Below are positions 1-9,882 of a DNA stretch of 64,000 nt, in pieces (position 1 is the first letter of the stretch; the number at the start of each line of letters is the position of its first letter). This stretch comes from DATGZX01 sp035296965 (GTDB lineage: Bacteria; Planctomycetota; Planctomycetia; Gemmatales; Gemmataceae): the NCBI GenBank assembly GCA_035296965.1, contig DATGZX010000339.1:11463-75462 (forward strand). Reading direction: 5' to 3'. The position numbers and the translations under genes were made by a program. The notes under the pieces are model-generated. The model ran no database searches and was not told the DNA's origin. It saw only the letters and a list, made by a program, of their open reading frames with translations.

Positions 1-2
1 CG

Positions 3-2078
3 TTCCAGAGCGAAGTATTCGCCGGGCGCATCGGGTCTCCACTCCTTACTGCCCTCAGCCTCTTCCGCTACGACCCTGTCAGTCAGCAGCTCCTGCTCGT
101 GGATGCGGACGACGGTAGCGAGAATGATACGCAGGTCAGCTTTAACAACAGCTTCCCGTTGGAAACCGACTCGGTGCTCGATGGTGGACTGACAGCGGGG
201 GATTATTACATCGCCGTCTCGAGCGACGGCAACGTGCCCGTGCCCGAGCAAGGCGCCCTGCCGGGGATGGACGGCATCTTTGATCCCAACATTTCGCATA
301 GTGGGCAGGGCGGCGATTCTACCGGAAACTATGTCCTCAATCTCATGGTGCGATCGGATAATGTCGCCCCCAAGATCACCTCGATAACGCTGACGGACGG
401 CACCGCGCTTAAGGCCGGAACGACCCTGAATGGTCCACTCACGGGCTTCACCGTTCAGTTCAGCGAGCCGATGGACATTCCGCAGCTCGCCTTGGATTCT
501 TTTATCGAGACCAGTGAGAATGCGCTGGGACAGGTTTTTATCGTAGGCCCATCAGGCATTACTTATCCACATTTCAAAGGCTACGACATCCAAGGGAACT
601 TCGAAAGCTACAACAGCCAAGGGAACTCCGTCACCTTTGTCATGTACGACGCCCTGCCCAACGGTTCGTACGAACTTCATTTCTCCGCGCAGGCCGACCT
701 TCCCGATGTCCTGGGTAATCCCTCGACTATCGTCGGCCTCACTGATTTGGCCGGCAACGCCCTGCCTGCCAACGACCCGAGCGGCGATTATGTGATTCCC
801 TTCACCGTTACAGGCCCGGCGCGCGGCACCGGGGGAAACCCTCAAGCCTGGACCGCTCAGGAACCTAACGGCGGCCCGACAAATCCCCAGGTGATTGGGC
901 CTCTGTTCCCTGACGAGCTTGGATCGCAGGCGCAGGTGACGGTGACGCGTGCGCCGACCACTACGCCGAACCAAAATGCCGACTATTACCAAATTCAGCT
1001 TTTGGAGACGAAAGATTATTACTTCATTGTAACCGGTGCAAACCTCCCCGCCGGACTTCAAATTAGTGTGCAGGGACCGACCGATTTATCCACGACTGGA
1101 AGCCAACTTCAAGCTGTCCTTGCCTCCGGAACTTATACCGTGGTAGTGAGCTGGGCGTCAGGTGCCTCGAACGTGGGATATCAGCTAGCCATCTCGCTCA
1201 TCACGGCTCCAGAGCCGCCCCCGCCTTTGACGCTCGGCCCGGGACCGGGGATTCGCTTCCAGTTCGTCGCCAACGTGTTACCGCCCGTCGGAAATCCCGG
1301 CGGCGGGTCGCCAGCCAATCCACCGCCGCCGAGTTCACCACCTCCAGGCGGAAACGCCGGCGGATCAAGCGGCTCGGGTTCGACCGGCAGTCCTCCCGGA
1401 TTGGAGACGACCGGTTATCCCATTGTCTCGACCATAATCGTCAGCACGGTGGGCTCGCGCACCGGTTCCAACTTGCCGGCTCTTGGCGGCGCCGGCAGCT
1501 CGAGCAGCAGCTCGCAGGAATTCGTGCCTTTCAGCGTGCTCCTCGCCCTGGGCAGCGGCCCACTTAGCGGGATCTCAACGTCTCCTGTGTCCGATGCAAC
1601 CGTGGCAAGCGACGTCTATGACCGTGTCTTGGCCCAGGGCCCTGGATTATCCTTCACGGCAATCGCTACGCGCTTATCGGTTCTCACGCAGCTTCCCGAA
1701 TCGGGATCCAGTCAAGGCAGCGGAGTGCCGAGCGAATTCGCAGCACTGATTGAATCGATGATGCGGGCGCTCAGCAACGTCTCCTGGCGAGGGGCTGTGG
1801 AGTTCTTGCATCGCGAGCTTGAGCCGGATGATGGCGCGCGCGCCCCGGAAATCGACGATCGCAGCGATCCGGAGCCCGATTCCTCGCAAGAGCAGGTCGA
1901 TGTCGAACTCTCAGCCTGCCTGCAAGATCAACCAAACGACTCCTGGTTTGATGAATCGCTGGGAACGCGCGCGCTTGCGGTTGCTGCTGCCTTTGCACTG
2001 GTCACGCCAAGAATAGACCCGAAAGAGCGCCGCGCTGTCGCCCGTCGGATCAACGCGCAAAAGTTGAGGGACGCCTGA
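3..2078 (+). CDS. Secreted Ig-like / PPC-like repeat protein, 5' partial
   Basis: The reading frame is open from the left window edge, so the N-terminus and any signal peptide are missing. Visible parts in order: a beta-rich segment with a YYIAVSSDGN stretch typical of PPC (pre-peptidase C-terminal) or DVUA0089-like domains; a Big_5/SwmB-like Ig segment starting near SITLTDGTALKAG with FTVQFSEPMD; a second PPC-like unit (YYQIQLLETKDYYFIV); then a Pro/Gly/Ser-rich linker and an acidic C-terminal part with no clear membrane helix. The family is an extracellular or envelope adhesion/structural type; no catalytic motif is seen. It ends 18 bases before the TPR kinase gene, so the two are probably co-transcribed. 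The pairing suggests a link to the kinase, but that is inference. Confidence 0.7.
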   Translation, partial: FQSEVFAGRIGSPLLTALSLFRYDPVSQQLLLVDADDGSENDTQVSFNNSFPLETDSVLDGGLTAGDYYIAVSSDGNVPVPEQGALPGMDGIFDPNISHSGQGGDSTGNYVLNLMVRSDNVAPKITSITLTDGTALKAGTTLNGPLTGFTVQFSEPMDIPQLALDSFIETSENALGQVFIVGPSGITYPHFKGYDIQGNFESYNSQGNSVTFVMYDALPNGSYELHFSAQADLPDVLGNPSTIVGLTDLAGNALPANDPSGDYVIPFTVTGPARGTGGNPQAWTAQEPNGGPTNPQVIGPLFPDELGSQAQVTVTRAPTTTPNQNADYYQIQLLETKDYYFIVTGANLPAGLQISVQGPTDLSTTGSQLQAVLASGTYTVVVSWASGASNVGYQLAISLITAPEPPPPLTLGPGPGIRFQFVANVLPPVGNPGGGSPANPPPPSSPPPGGNAGGSSGSGSTGSPPGLETTGYPIVSTIIVSTVGSRTGSNLPALGGAGSSSSSSQEFVPFSVLLALGSGPLSGISTSPVSDATVASDVYDRVLAQGPGLSFTAIATRLSVLTQLPESGSSQGSGVPSEFAALIESMMRALSNVSWRGAVEFLHRELEPDDGARAPEIDDRSDPEPDSSQEQVDVELSACLQDQPNDSWFDESLGTRALAVAAAFALVTPRIDPKERRAVARRINAQKLRDA

Positions 2079-2096
2079 ACTAAGAGCGGCCATTCC

Positions 2097-5000
2097 ATGA
2101 CCCGACGGCCCGACGACTCCGAACCCGTGCCGGACCTTGCCGCTGCTGGCGCCGAGGCTCCGCCATCGGTCGATTTCGCCCTGGCCCGAAGCGTCAAGCG
2201 CGAGCTTCTTGCAGAGCTGCAGGCCGGCTGGGAAGAGGGTCAACCCGTCCGGCCTGAAGACCTGTTAATCCGCTGGCCCGCAAATCCCCAGACTGATCCG
2301 GATGTGGCCAGTCTGCTCTTCGAGGACTATTGCCAGCGCCACGAACGCGGTCAACAACCCAGTCAGCAAGAATACGGCGAACGATTCCCGAGCCAGCAGA
2401 GGAACCTGGCTGACGTTTCGCGCCAGCAGGATTTCTTGCGTTCCCTCGGGGGGCCAAAATCCGGAAGCACTCTCACGCTCGCACTCCCTGCAGTCGGTGA
2501 CGAAGTCTTCGGCTTCCGTCTCCGCAGGGAGCTAGGTCGTGGCTCGTTCGCGCGCGTCTTCCTTGCCGAGCAAACGGGTCTCGCCGGGCGGCCCGTCGTC
2601 GTCAAGATTTCGGCGATCGACGGTGACGAGCCACAGATGCTGGCGCAAATGCAGCACACGAACATCGTGCCCATCTACTCGGTCCACGAGGATGAAGCGG
2701 CCGGATTGCGGGTCGTATGCATGCCTTACTTTGGTGGGGCCAGCCTCTCCCGCGTCTTGCAATTCCTCTGGGCCGACGACGAGCCGACGAGTGGCGAGCA
2801 ACTGGTCCAGTCTTTGGCACTCGTCTCTGCTTCCGAGTCTGAGAATCCCGAAGATTCGGCCCGCCTTGCCAACGGTTCGTCAGAGACCGGAAGCCGCGAG
2901 AAGGACGATCGCAAAAACAGTCCCTTGGCGATTCTGTCCGGCCTGTCGCTGGTTCGAGCCTGTGCATGGGTCACGGCCCGACTCGCGGAGGCGTTGCAGC
3001 ATGCGCATCAGCGTGGCGTACTCCATCGCGACATCAAGCCGTCCAACATCCTCTTGAGCGCGGACGGTGAACCCATGCTCCTGGATTTCAACCTGGCTCA
3101 GAACGTCCAGGGAGCACGGGCCCAGGCACTGGCTACTTTGGGCGGCACGGTCGCGTACATGGCGCCCGAACACCTGCGCGCCCTCGCGGTGCGCGATCCG
3201 GCGCTGGTACGTCAAGTCGATCACCGCGCCGACATTTACGGCCTGGGGATGGTCCTCTATGAGATGCTGACCGGACGCAGGCCGTTCGATCAGAGCGGCA
3301 GCTATTCACCGATCCCGGCACTCATCGAAGCCATGGCCGTGGAACGGGGTCGCAATGTTCCCTCGCTGCGCGAGCGCCGGTCGGATGTGCCCTGGAGTCT
3401 GGAAAGCATCGCCCGCAAGTGCCTCGCCCCCGACCCAGCGAACCGCTACCAGCATGTCGAACAGCTGGCAGAAGACCTGCGGCGTTTCCTTGAAGATCGG
3501 CCGCTGAAGTATGCACCGGAGCTAAGTTGGCGAGAACGAGCCGCCAAGTGGACGCGCAGGCATCCGCGCTTAACGCCCGTTGCGGGTATCACCACAGTCG
3601 CTGCGCTGCTGCTCGCCGTCGTGGGGACGATCGTCTTTATCAAGAGTGAGCAGCTTAAATCGGCGCGACAGCGGATCTACGAAGCAGGGGGAGCCGAAGC
3701 CCGCGAAAAGCTGCGCGACTTCCAGACCAGCGCGGAGCGGGCGCGCTGTCTGATCGATACGAAAACAGACCTGAGGGAGAACTTGCCTGAAGGTATGGCG
3801 GCTTGCGAGAAGGCCCTGGGCTATTACGATGTCCTTGGCAGCGATGACTGGCAACAGCAGGCGGGCTGGCAGCGACTGGAAACGGAGGAACGCGATCAGC
3901 TTGCCAATGATGTGCGCGAGATGTTGCTCCTGCTCGCGCAAGCGCGCGTAAAATCGGCTGCCGTTGAGGCGCGGCCGGAATTTTCCGGTGCTGCAGCGCG
4001 CGTGGTGATGCCTGCGGTAGCCGGGTTGCAGCCGCTGAATGTTCTGTCCTGGCTTGCAGCCATGGGCCAGGATGCGCCCTCCGGTTCAGCGAAGTCCGAG
4101 CGACTCCGCTGCGCCGCCCTGGCGCAGGCCGTCGCCATGCTGGACCGAGCACAAGCGATTCCTGGCCTCGAGCCTTCGGCCGCTTTGTTCGAAGAACGCG
4201 CTTCTTACCTCGATGAACTCGGTGATCGGGATGGAGCGGATGCCGCGCGTACCAGGGCCCGGAAGATTCCTCCGCGTAGTGCCCGCGACCACTATTTGCT
4301 TGCCATCTCTTGCATCCGTAAGGGCCAATTCGCCGACGCAGTTCCGGAATTCAAACAAGCTGTCGCAATCAATCCCAAGCACTATTGGTCGCGATTACTG
4401 CTAGGAACATGCTACGACGAGCTTCACCAGTATGATCTGGCACTCTGCGAGTTCTCCGCGTGCGTCGCCTTGTGGCCGGAGTATGCGTGGGGGCATTTCA
4501 ACCGAGGTCGGGCATTCGAGCACCTGAGGTGGAACGCCGCGGCTCTCGAAGACTACAACGCTGCCCTGCGCCGCGATCCCAACTTCGCGGAAGCCTTCAT
4601 CAACCGCGGCGCTCTCTACCTGGAACAAGGGACGCTCGATCCGTCGAAAGCCCTGGCCGATTTCGATGCAGCGACCGCTCTCCTGGGACGCACTCCGGTC
4701 AAAGTGGCGGCTGGCCGAGGGATTGCCCTCGAAAGATTGGGCCGTTTTATGGAGGCAGATGAAGTTTTTGGCCAGGCCGGAATAGACTCCTCCGACGACC
4801 TGAATATGCTTTTGGGCTACGCTTTCGCCGTCTGCAATCGTCTTCCCAAAGAGTCCCGAAAGGCATTTATCAAGGTCCTCGATAAAGACTCGCACAACCC
4901 GATGGCCCTGTACGGATATGCTATGCTTTTAGCGCGGCAATCGCGGCAGTCAGAAGAAGCCCTGACGTTGTTTTCGTTGGCTTTGCAGGTAGATCCTTCC

Positions 5001-5333
5001 TTCATCAGCGCACGGGAGGGACGAGCCAATGTTCTTGCGCATCGGGGCGACTGGATAGGGGCTTCGCAGGATATCGATCTCTGCGTGAAGCTCCAGCCCA
5101 CGGGTCCGACACTCTATCAGGCCGCCTGCGTGTATGCGCTGATGGCCGGCAAAGCTCCAGAAAAGATAAGAGTCCCCTTGGCTAACCGGGCTCTCGATCT
5201 TCTCCGGGAAGCGTTCGACCGCGGCTATGGGCAAGCGATTGCGGCCGACGATCCCGACCTGGCAAGCCTTCGCAAGGACGAGCGCTTTCGCCAGCTCTTG
5301 AACCAGGCGTCCAAGCCCAAGGACCAGGCTTGA
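2097..5333 (+). CDS. Membrane Ser/Thr protein kinase with C-terminal TPR repeats
   Basis: 1078 aa. Residues 1-130 are the helical N-terminal region often found in planctomycete kinases. The kinase domain spans about 140-470: glycine loop LGRGSFARVFLA, ATP lysine in VVVKIS (about 170), catalytic HRDIKPSN (about 310), APE-type MAPEH (about 356). The metal-binding DFG is DFN (about 330), an unusual substitution. A segment with Asp/Glu/Ser (235-275) is inserted between the lobes. A single transmembrane helix lies near 494-516 (TVAALLLAVVGTIVFI). The remaining 560 residues are helical with several TPR units (for example FADAVPEFKQAVAINPKHY and WNAALEDYNAALRRDPNFAE). Expected topology is a cytoplasmic kinase with TPRs across the membrane, or the reverse. 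It probably phosphorylates Ser/Thr of unknown partners. It follows the secreted Ig-like gene closely. Confidence 0.9.
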   Translation: MTRRPDDSEPVPDLAAAGAEAPPSVDFALARSVKRELLAELQAGWEEGQPVRPEDLLIRWPANPQTDPDVASLLFEDYCQRHERGQQPSQQEYGERFPSQQRNLADVSRQQDFLRSLGGPKSGSTLTLALPAVGDEVFGFRLRRELGRGSFARVFLAEQTGLAGRPVVVKISAIDGDEPQMLAQMQHTNIVPIYSVHEDEAAGLRVVCMPYFGGASLSRVLQFLWADDEPTSGEQLVQSLALVSASESENPEDSARLANGSSETGSREKDDRKNSPLAILSGLSLVRACAWVTARLAEALQHAHQRGVLHRDIKPSNILLSADGEPMLLDFNLAQNVQGARAQALATLGGTVAYMAPEHLRALAVRDPALVRQVDHRADIYGLGMVLYEMLTGRRPFDQSGSYSPIPALIEAMAVERGRNVPSLRERRSDVPWSLESIARKCLAPDPANRYQHVEQLAEDLRRFLEDRPLKYAPELSWRERAAKWTRRHPRLTPVAGITTVAALLLAVVGTIVFIKSEQLKSARQRIYEAGGAEAREKLRDFQTSAERARCLIDTKTDLRENLPEGMAACEKALGYYDVLGSDDWQQQAGWQRLETEERDQLANDVREMLLLLAQARVKSAAVEARPEFSGAAARVVMPAVAGLQPLNVLSWLAAMGQDAPSGSAKSERLRCAALAQAVAMLDRAQAIPGLEPSAALFEERASYLDELGDRDGADAARTRARKIPPRSARDHYLLAISCIRKGQFADAVPEFKQAVAINPKHYWSRLLLGTCYDELHQYDLALCEFSACVALWPEYAWGHFNRGRAFEHLRWNAAALEDYNAALRRDPNFAEAFINRGALYLEQGTLDPSKALADFDAATALLGRTPVKVAAGRGIALERLGRFMEADEVFGQAGIDSSDDLNMLLGYAFAVCNRLPKESRKAFIKVLDKDSHNPMALYGYAMLLARQSRQSEEALTLFSLALQVDPSFISAREGRANVLAHRGDWIGASQDIDLCVKLQPTGPTLYQAACVYALMAGKAPEKIRVPLANRALDLLREAFDRGYGQAIAADDPDLASLRKDERFRQLLNQASKPKDQA

Positions 5334-5459
5334 GACCCAATTGAAGAAGCGACTCGAACCCCTGTTTTCTCCATCGGTAGGAGCCACAGGAATGGGCGAA
5401 GCTTCTAAATCCCCCCACGGGGTGGGACTCCGATTTAAGACGCTTTAAGGAGAAAGAAC

Positions 5460-7166
5460 GTGCCTCAAGAGCTTACCGAGAAAGCCGACGGACGCCAATC
5501 ATGCCTCGTAGAACATGCGAAGGCTCTTGCCGTAGTTCTCTTCGAGGAATTTGGCGTTCCGTTCGCCTTCTACAATGCAGCGACCGGGGAGGCGGTGCGC
5601 CAGCACGAAAACGCGTTGGAACCGCCGGCGCAGCCGCGCACCTACCTGGAAGCCGAGGCGGTGCGCGCGCTCGCGAAGGACGGACGGGCGCGGGCGGCTG
5701 TGCGGGCCGATGATCGCATCCAGCTTAGTCTGCTTCTCTATACAGCGCGACAGCCCGCGTTGGTCGCCGTGGGAGAAATCGAGTCTCTTACAAACGCCGA
5801 GCCGGGTTCGAGCGCCCGGGCGCGCGAACAAGCGCGTTTGCAACATTGGGCGCAGGCAGTCAGTGACCGATTGCGCCTCGGCGATCAACTCGTCAGCCGC
5901 CGTCATGCGGAAGAAACCCAGCAAGCCCAGGTCGCAAGCGCCTGGGAAGCCTTGCTCGCGCTCGATCAAGTCACCCGCCGCTTGCGCGTGCATCGAGACG
6001 GAGTGCGAAACCAGCAGCGCATCCTCGAAACAGCCGCGGCCTCTCTGCCGGTCCGGTCGTTGGCCTGGGTGCCCATGGAGTCCGATCAACCGGTGCTGCT
6101 CCAGGGCGAGCCCTGTCTCTCGCAGGATGAAGGCCGGCAACTGGTTGCAGCTCTAGCGCAGTGCCCCGAGTATAGACCGCCCGCGCCAGTGGTGTGCAAC
6201 CAAGTGCAGACCACTTTCTGGGGTCCACGCTTCCCAGCGGTCGACAGCCTCATGGCCTTCCAGCTCACCGACCAGGGGCAGGTCGGCTGGTTAATCGCCA
6301 TCAACAAGAAGGGAAGCACGACGTTCCGGCGCAGCGACGCCGCTCTGCTTTTGCCTTTCGCGGCCTTGCTGGAGTTGCACATTCGCTGGTCGCACCGCTA
6401 CCAAGATCTCAAGGATCTACTGGTCGGCCTGACGCGCTCGCTGACCACGGCGCTCGATGCCAAGGATACTTACACCTACGGCCACAGCGAGCGCGTGGCG
6501 CGCATCGCCGTTGAGCTGGGCCGCGAGTTGGGTCTGGAAGGAGACGAACTCGGTGACCTCTACCTGGCGGGATTGCTTCACGACGTGGGAAAGATCGGCA
6601 TCAAGGATACGGTATTACACAAACCAGGCCCCCTGACGCCGGAAGAACAGGAACATATCCAGCAACACGTTACCATCGGTTACTGGATTTTGGCCGAGTT
6701 GAAGCAGATCCGCAACCTTCTACCAGGCGTGCTCTACCACCACGAACGTTACGACGGTACGGGCTATCCGGATGGACTGGTAGGCGAAAACATCCCCAGA
6801 TTGGCGCGCATCCTGGCGGTTGCGGACGCCTACGACGCCATGAGCCACCAGCGGCCGTACCGCGACTCCATGCCCTACAAACGCGTCGAGGAAATCCTGG
6901 TGAAAGGGGCAGGCACGCAATGGGACAAACAGGTCGTCGATGCATTTTTGCGCTGCCGGCAACGGATCCACATCATCCGCCAGCGTGGAGTAGGCGATTC
7001 GCTTCGCCAAGCTATTGACGGCGCTTTACGCAGCGAATGTGGTTCTTTGCGCGCCAGTGCAAATCGGCCGCCGTTGGCGAGCCTCGTGGTGACGGAATGC
7101 CAAGGGGCGAAACCTGAGAGAGTAATTGACCCTGTGGGATCAGAGGACGCAGTTTCACCAAACTGA
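5460..7166 (+). CDS. HD-GYP domain phosphodiesterase with N-terminal GAF-like region
   Basis: 568 aa, GTG start preceded by AAGGAG at good spacing. The N-terminal 320 residues look like a GAF-type sensor plus a coiled-coil stretch (SRRHAEETQQAQVASAWEALL). The C-terminal part is a complete HD-GYP domain: HSERV, HDVGKIG, the HHERYDGTGYPDGL signature and ADAYDAM. Proteins of this family hydrolyse cyclic di-GMP (some act on cGAMP), and the metal ligands expected for activity are present. No membrane helix is seen, so it should be cytoplasmic. It lies between the TPR kinase and a hybrid histidine kinase in the same direction, suggesting a shared signalling role. What its sensor binds cannot be read from sequence. 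Confidence 0.88.
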   Translation: MPQELTEKADGRQSCLVEHAKALAVVLFEEFGVPFAFYNAATGEAVRQHENALEPPAQPRTYLEAEAVRALAKDGRARAAVRADDRIQLSLLLYTARQPALVAVGEIESLTNAEPGSSARAREQARLQHWAQAVSDRLRLGDQLVSRRHAEETQQAQVASAWEALLALDQVTRRLRVHRDGVRNQQRILETAAASLPVRSLAWVPMESDQPVLLQGEPCLSQDEGRQLVAALAQCPEYRPPAPVVCNQVQTTFWGPRFPAVDSLMAFQLTDQGQVGWLIAINKKGSTTFRRSDAALLLPFAALLELHIRWSHRYQDLKDLLVGLTRSLTTALDAKDTYTYGHSERVARIAVELGRELGLEGDELGDLYLAGLLHDVGKIGIKDTVLHKPGPLTPEEQEHIQQHVTIGYWILAELKQIRNLLPGVLYHHERYDGTGYPDGLVGENIPRLARILAVADAYDAMSHQRPYRDSMPYKRVEEILVKGAGTQWDKQVVDAFLRCRQRIHIIRQRGVGDSLRQAIDGALRSECGSLRASANRPPLASLVVTECQGAKPERVIDPVGSEDAVSPN

Positions 7167-7254
7167 AGGTGGGAATGGTTTCTGCACCCTGCTCGTTCTC
7201 GCCTGATCCGCACGATCTTTAGTGCTTCGTTTTTTCGGTAGTCGAGGAGGCACT

Positions 7255-9612
7255 GTGCCCGGTCCGCAGGAAACTATCGCCGAGTGCCCGCCAGCGCCGC
7301 ACGAGGAAATTGCGCAGGAGCCTATCACCGGCCCCACGGTTGAAGCGAAGCTTTTCCATCAGAAATCCACGCTGAGCCGGCCCAAGCACTTGCTCGAGCT
7401 GGCTTGCAAGGTGGTCGGAGCCAGCCAGGGCGGCATCGGCCTTCTATCGGGCGATGGCGAGCTGGTCGAGCATATCACCTACGGATTGCTCGACAGCGTT
7501 GCGGCCCAGCTCTGGCAGTCGCCCTGGAGCGAAGAGTTGACCCGCTTCGTTCTGCAACAACCTGGGCCTGCAAATATCGAAGACCTCGGGCGCGCGTATC
7601 CACATCTGGGAATGGCACCCGGGCTGCCCTTGATCGGGCCATTCCTGGGAATCCCACTGACTTGCCACGGCCGCAATCGGGGCGCATTGTACCTGGCCCG
7701 GCCACAGGGCGCACCGCCATTCAATTGCCAAGATGAAGAAACGGTATTGCCAATCCACGCCTGGTTGGAGCAGGGGAGCCTCTTTGAGGAAGCTCGCCTG
7801 CTCGCTCAGCTACGCATGCTCACGCAAGTCGCGCAAGCGGCAGCCGGCAGCCTTGACTTGGCGCCGATTCTTGCAGTGGCGATGCGTGAACTGGATAAGC
7901 ATCTGCCGTTTCACGTCTCGGCCGTTTGGCTCCTGGAACAACCACCGTCCACGCACAAGGGCCCAAGAAGGAGCCGGGGAATGCCGGCCTCTCGTGCCGA
8001 CAACAGCAAAAACTCGAACACACCTCCTTGTCTGAAAATTGCGGACATTCGCACGGTTTACGATGACAAGGCCGAACAACTCGGCCTGAAACCCGGCCTG
8101 CGAATGGAAATGGACAAAACACCATTCGAAGTCTGCCTGCGGAATGGCCAGGCGCTCTACCTCGACCTCAGTCGTCCCGAGGAACGAATCAGTGTTCTGG
8201 CAAATGAATTGGCGAACCGCGGCGCAAACTCCACGTGTGCCGTGCCGTTGCATTCCGGCGAACGCACTGTCGGGATTTTGCAGAGCGTCTGCCTGCGACC
8301 GAATGGTTTCACCAACGAGCAGGTGCAGCTCCTCTACCTGATCGCCGACCTGCTCGGCCCGGCAATTTCGAACTGCCAACTTTTCGGCCGGTTGCGGGGC
8401 GCTTACGAAGAGCTACGTCTCACGCAGGATCAACTCATCCAGGCCGAGAAGATGCGCGCTCTCGGCGAGCTGGCCGGCGGCATGGCTCATGATTTCAATA
8501 ATTCCCTGTGCGGCGTGCTTGGCTTCCTCGAGCTAGCTTTGGCCGATAAGGATCTTGGTCCCGCGGGCCGAGGCTACCTGGAATCGGCCCGCACCTGCAC
8601 GCTGGACGCCGCACAGACGGTCCGCCGCGTGCAAAGCTTTGCGCGCTGGGAGCGCAACGAACTTTCCGTCCAGCTCTTGGACCTCAACGAGTTGGTCCGG
8701 CAGACGATTGAATTGACTCGGCCCAAGTGGGAAAGCCTTACCCAGGCCCGCGGCGCTCCTATCTCCGTTGAAGTGCTGACGGAATCCACTGCCTGGATAT
8801 CTGCCAGTGCAGCGGAGCTGCGCGAGGTTCTTACGAACCTGGTGTTCAATGCGGTCGACGCCATGCCCAACGGGGGAAAGCTCACCGTACGCACCTGGAG
8901 CACCGAGCGCGACGTCTTCCTTGCCGTCCAGGACACCGGGATCGGCATGAGCGAGGCCGTGCGCCAGCGTTTGTTCGAGCCGTTTTTCACTACCAAGGGC
9001 GAACGGGGCAACGGCCTGGGCTTGAGCGTCACCTTTGGCATCATTCAGCGCTACCAGGGCGAGATCGCCGTCGACTCTCGGGTTGGCAAAGGCTCAACAT
9101 TCACAGTACGTCTTCCGTTGCTCTCCGCGCATGAGCCCGTGTCAGTTGCCAAGACCTCCAAAGGAGCGATCGCGAGACCGGATCCGCGCGCCGCTCCCGT
9201 GAAGCCTCAACCATCGGTTCCGGCGCCGAAGGCAGTGCCCAGTGCCTCCAGGAGCCTGAGGATCTTGGTGGTGGAAGACGAAGAGCCCATTCGCCGCTTC
9301 CTCGCCACGAGCTTGACCCATCTTGGGCATCGTCCCCGTTTGACTGCCGACGCCAACGAAGGCATCCAGGCCCTGGCCGAGGAAAGTTTCGACGTGGTCC
9401 TCACCGATCTTGGTCTTCCCGGCCTTAACGGCGAAGAAGTGGCGCGGACGGTGGCTCGCCAATCGCCGCAGACCCCGGTCATCCTGCTGACAGGCTGGTC
9501 GAACCAGTTGAAGGAGGAAGCTCTGCCGCTGGAGGGGGTGACGTGCGTGATAGGCAAACCGGTCACGCTCAGCACGCTGGCCAAAACTCTGAATTCCGTA
9601 TGCCCAGCTTGA
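7255..9612 (+). CDS. Hybrid sensor histidine kinase with GAF domains and C-terminal receiver
   Basis: About 785 aa. GTG at 7255 is preferred because GAGGAGG lies directly upstream; the frame also has a GTG at 7222 with no clear ribosome site. Order: two GAF-like sensor domains in the first 400 residues, a helical linker, HisKA with the phospho-accepting His in GGMAHDFNNSLCGVLGFLE, HATPase_c with N box (LTNLVFNAVDAMPNGG), G1 box (DTGIGM), F box (FEPFFTTK) and G2 box (GNGLGLSV), a Pro/Ala linker, and a REC domain (VVEDEEPIRRF, acceptor Asp in VVLTDLGLPG, Lys in VIGKPV). No membrane helix is seen, so sensing is cytoplasmic. No separate regulator gene follows. A palindromic repeat element begins right after the stop codon. 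Confidence 0.92.
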   Translation: MPGPQETIAECPPAPHEEIAQEPITGPTVEAKLFHQKSTLSRPKHLLELACKVVGASQGGIGLLSGDGELVEHITYGLLDSVAAQLWQSPWSEELTRFVLQQPGPANIEDLGRAYPHLGMAPGLPLIGPFLGIPLTCHGRNRGALYLARPQGAPPFNCQDEETVLPIHAWLEQGSLFEEARLLAQLRMLTQVAQAAAGSLDLAPILAVAMRELDKHLPFHVSAVWLLEQPPSTHKGPRRSRGMPASRADNSKNSNTPPCLKIADIRTVYDDKAEQLGLKPGLRMEMDKTPFEVCLRNGQALYLDLSRPEERISVLANELANRGANSTCAVPLHSGERTVGILQSVCLRPNGFTNEQVQLLYLIADLLGPAISNCQLFGRLRGAYEELRLTQDQLIQAEKMRALGELAGGMAHDFNNSLCGVLGFLELALADKDLGPAGRGYLESARTCTLDAAQTVRRVQSFARWERNELSVQLLDLNELVRQTIELTRPKWESLTQARGAPISVEVLTESTAWISASAAELREVLTNLVFNAVDAMPNGGKLTVRTWSTERDVFLAVQDTGIGMSEAVRQRLFEPFFTTKGERGNGLGLSVTFGIIQRYQGEIAVDSRVGKGSTFTVRLPLLSAHEPVSVAKTSKGAIARPDPRAAPVKPQPSVPAPKAVPSASRSLRILVVEDEEPIRRFLATSLTHLGHRPRLTADANEGIQALAEESFDVVLTDLGLPGLNGEEVARTVARQSPQTPVILLTGWSNQLKEEALPLEGVTCVIGKPVTLSTLAKTLNSVCPA

Positions 9613-9614
9613 GG

Positions 9615-9725
9615 GAGCGTGCTGAAAAAGGGGTCTGACCCCTTCCACGAATGGCGACAGATTCCCAAGAAAGCGGGAAATTAGTGAAGCTTCGTAGGGG
9701 GTCAGACCCCTTTTTCAGCACGCTC
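9615..9725. repeat. Palindromic repeat element, family A (copy 1)
   Basis: A perfect 28-base inverted repeat (9615-9642 against 9698-9725) flanks a 55-base centre. The inner tip of each arm is the near-palindrome GGGGTCTGACCCC, next to runs of A or T. It begins 2 bases after the histidine kinase stop codon. A related copy lies at 61361-61460. It has the form of a REP/MITE-like non-autonomous element; the G/C stem followed by T5 could also stop transcription. Confidence 0.85.
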
Positions 9726-9882
9726 TGAGGTCCGGGCCAATCAGCGCCCACCCTTGCTCTTTCACCAAGAAGCATTTCCCCTTGCAATCCTTGAATCGGG
9801 TGCCTTAACTAACCTACGTGGCATGAGAGATCCCATTCGGATCGCATCGTTCCTTGTACTTCTCCGCGAAGAGGAGTCGGCT

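Noticed and set aside
5345..5440. Possible minus-strand tRNA: GGGGTTCGAGTC resembles a T arm
   Set aside because: The flanking bases do not form a 5-bp T stem, and no acceptor stem or D arm could be found.
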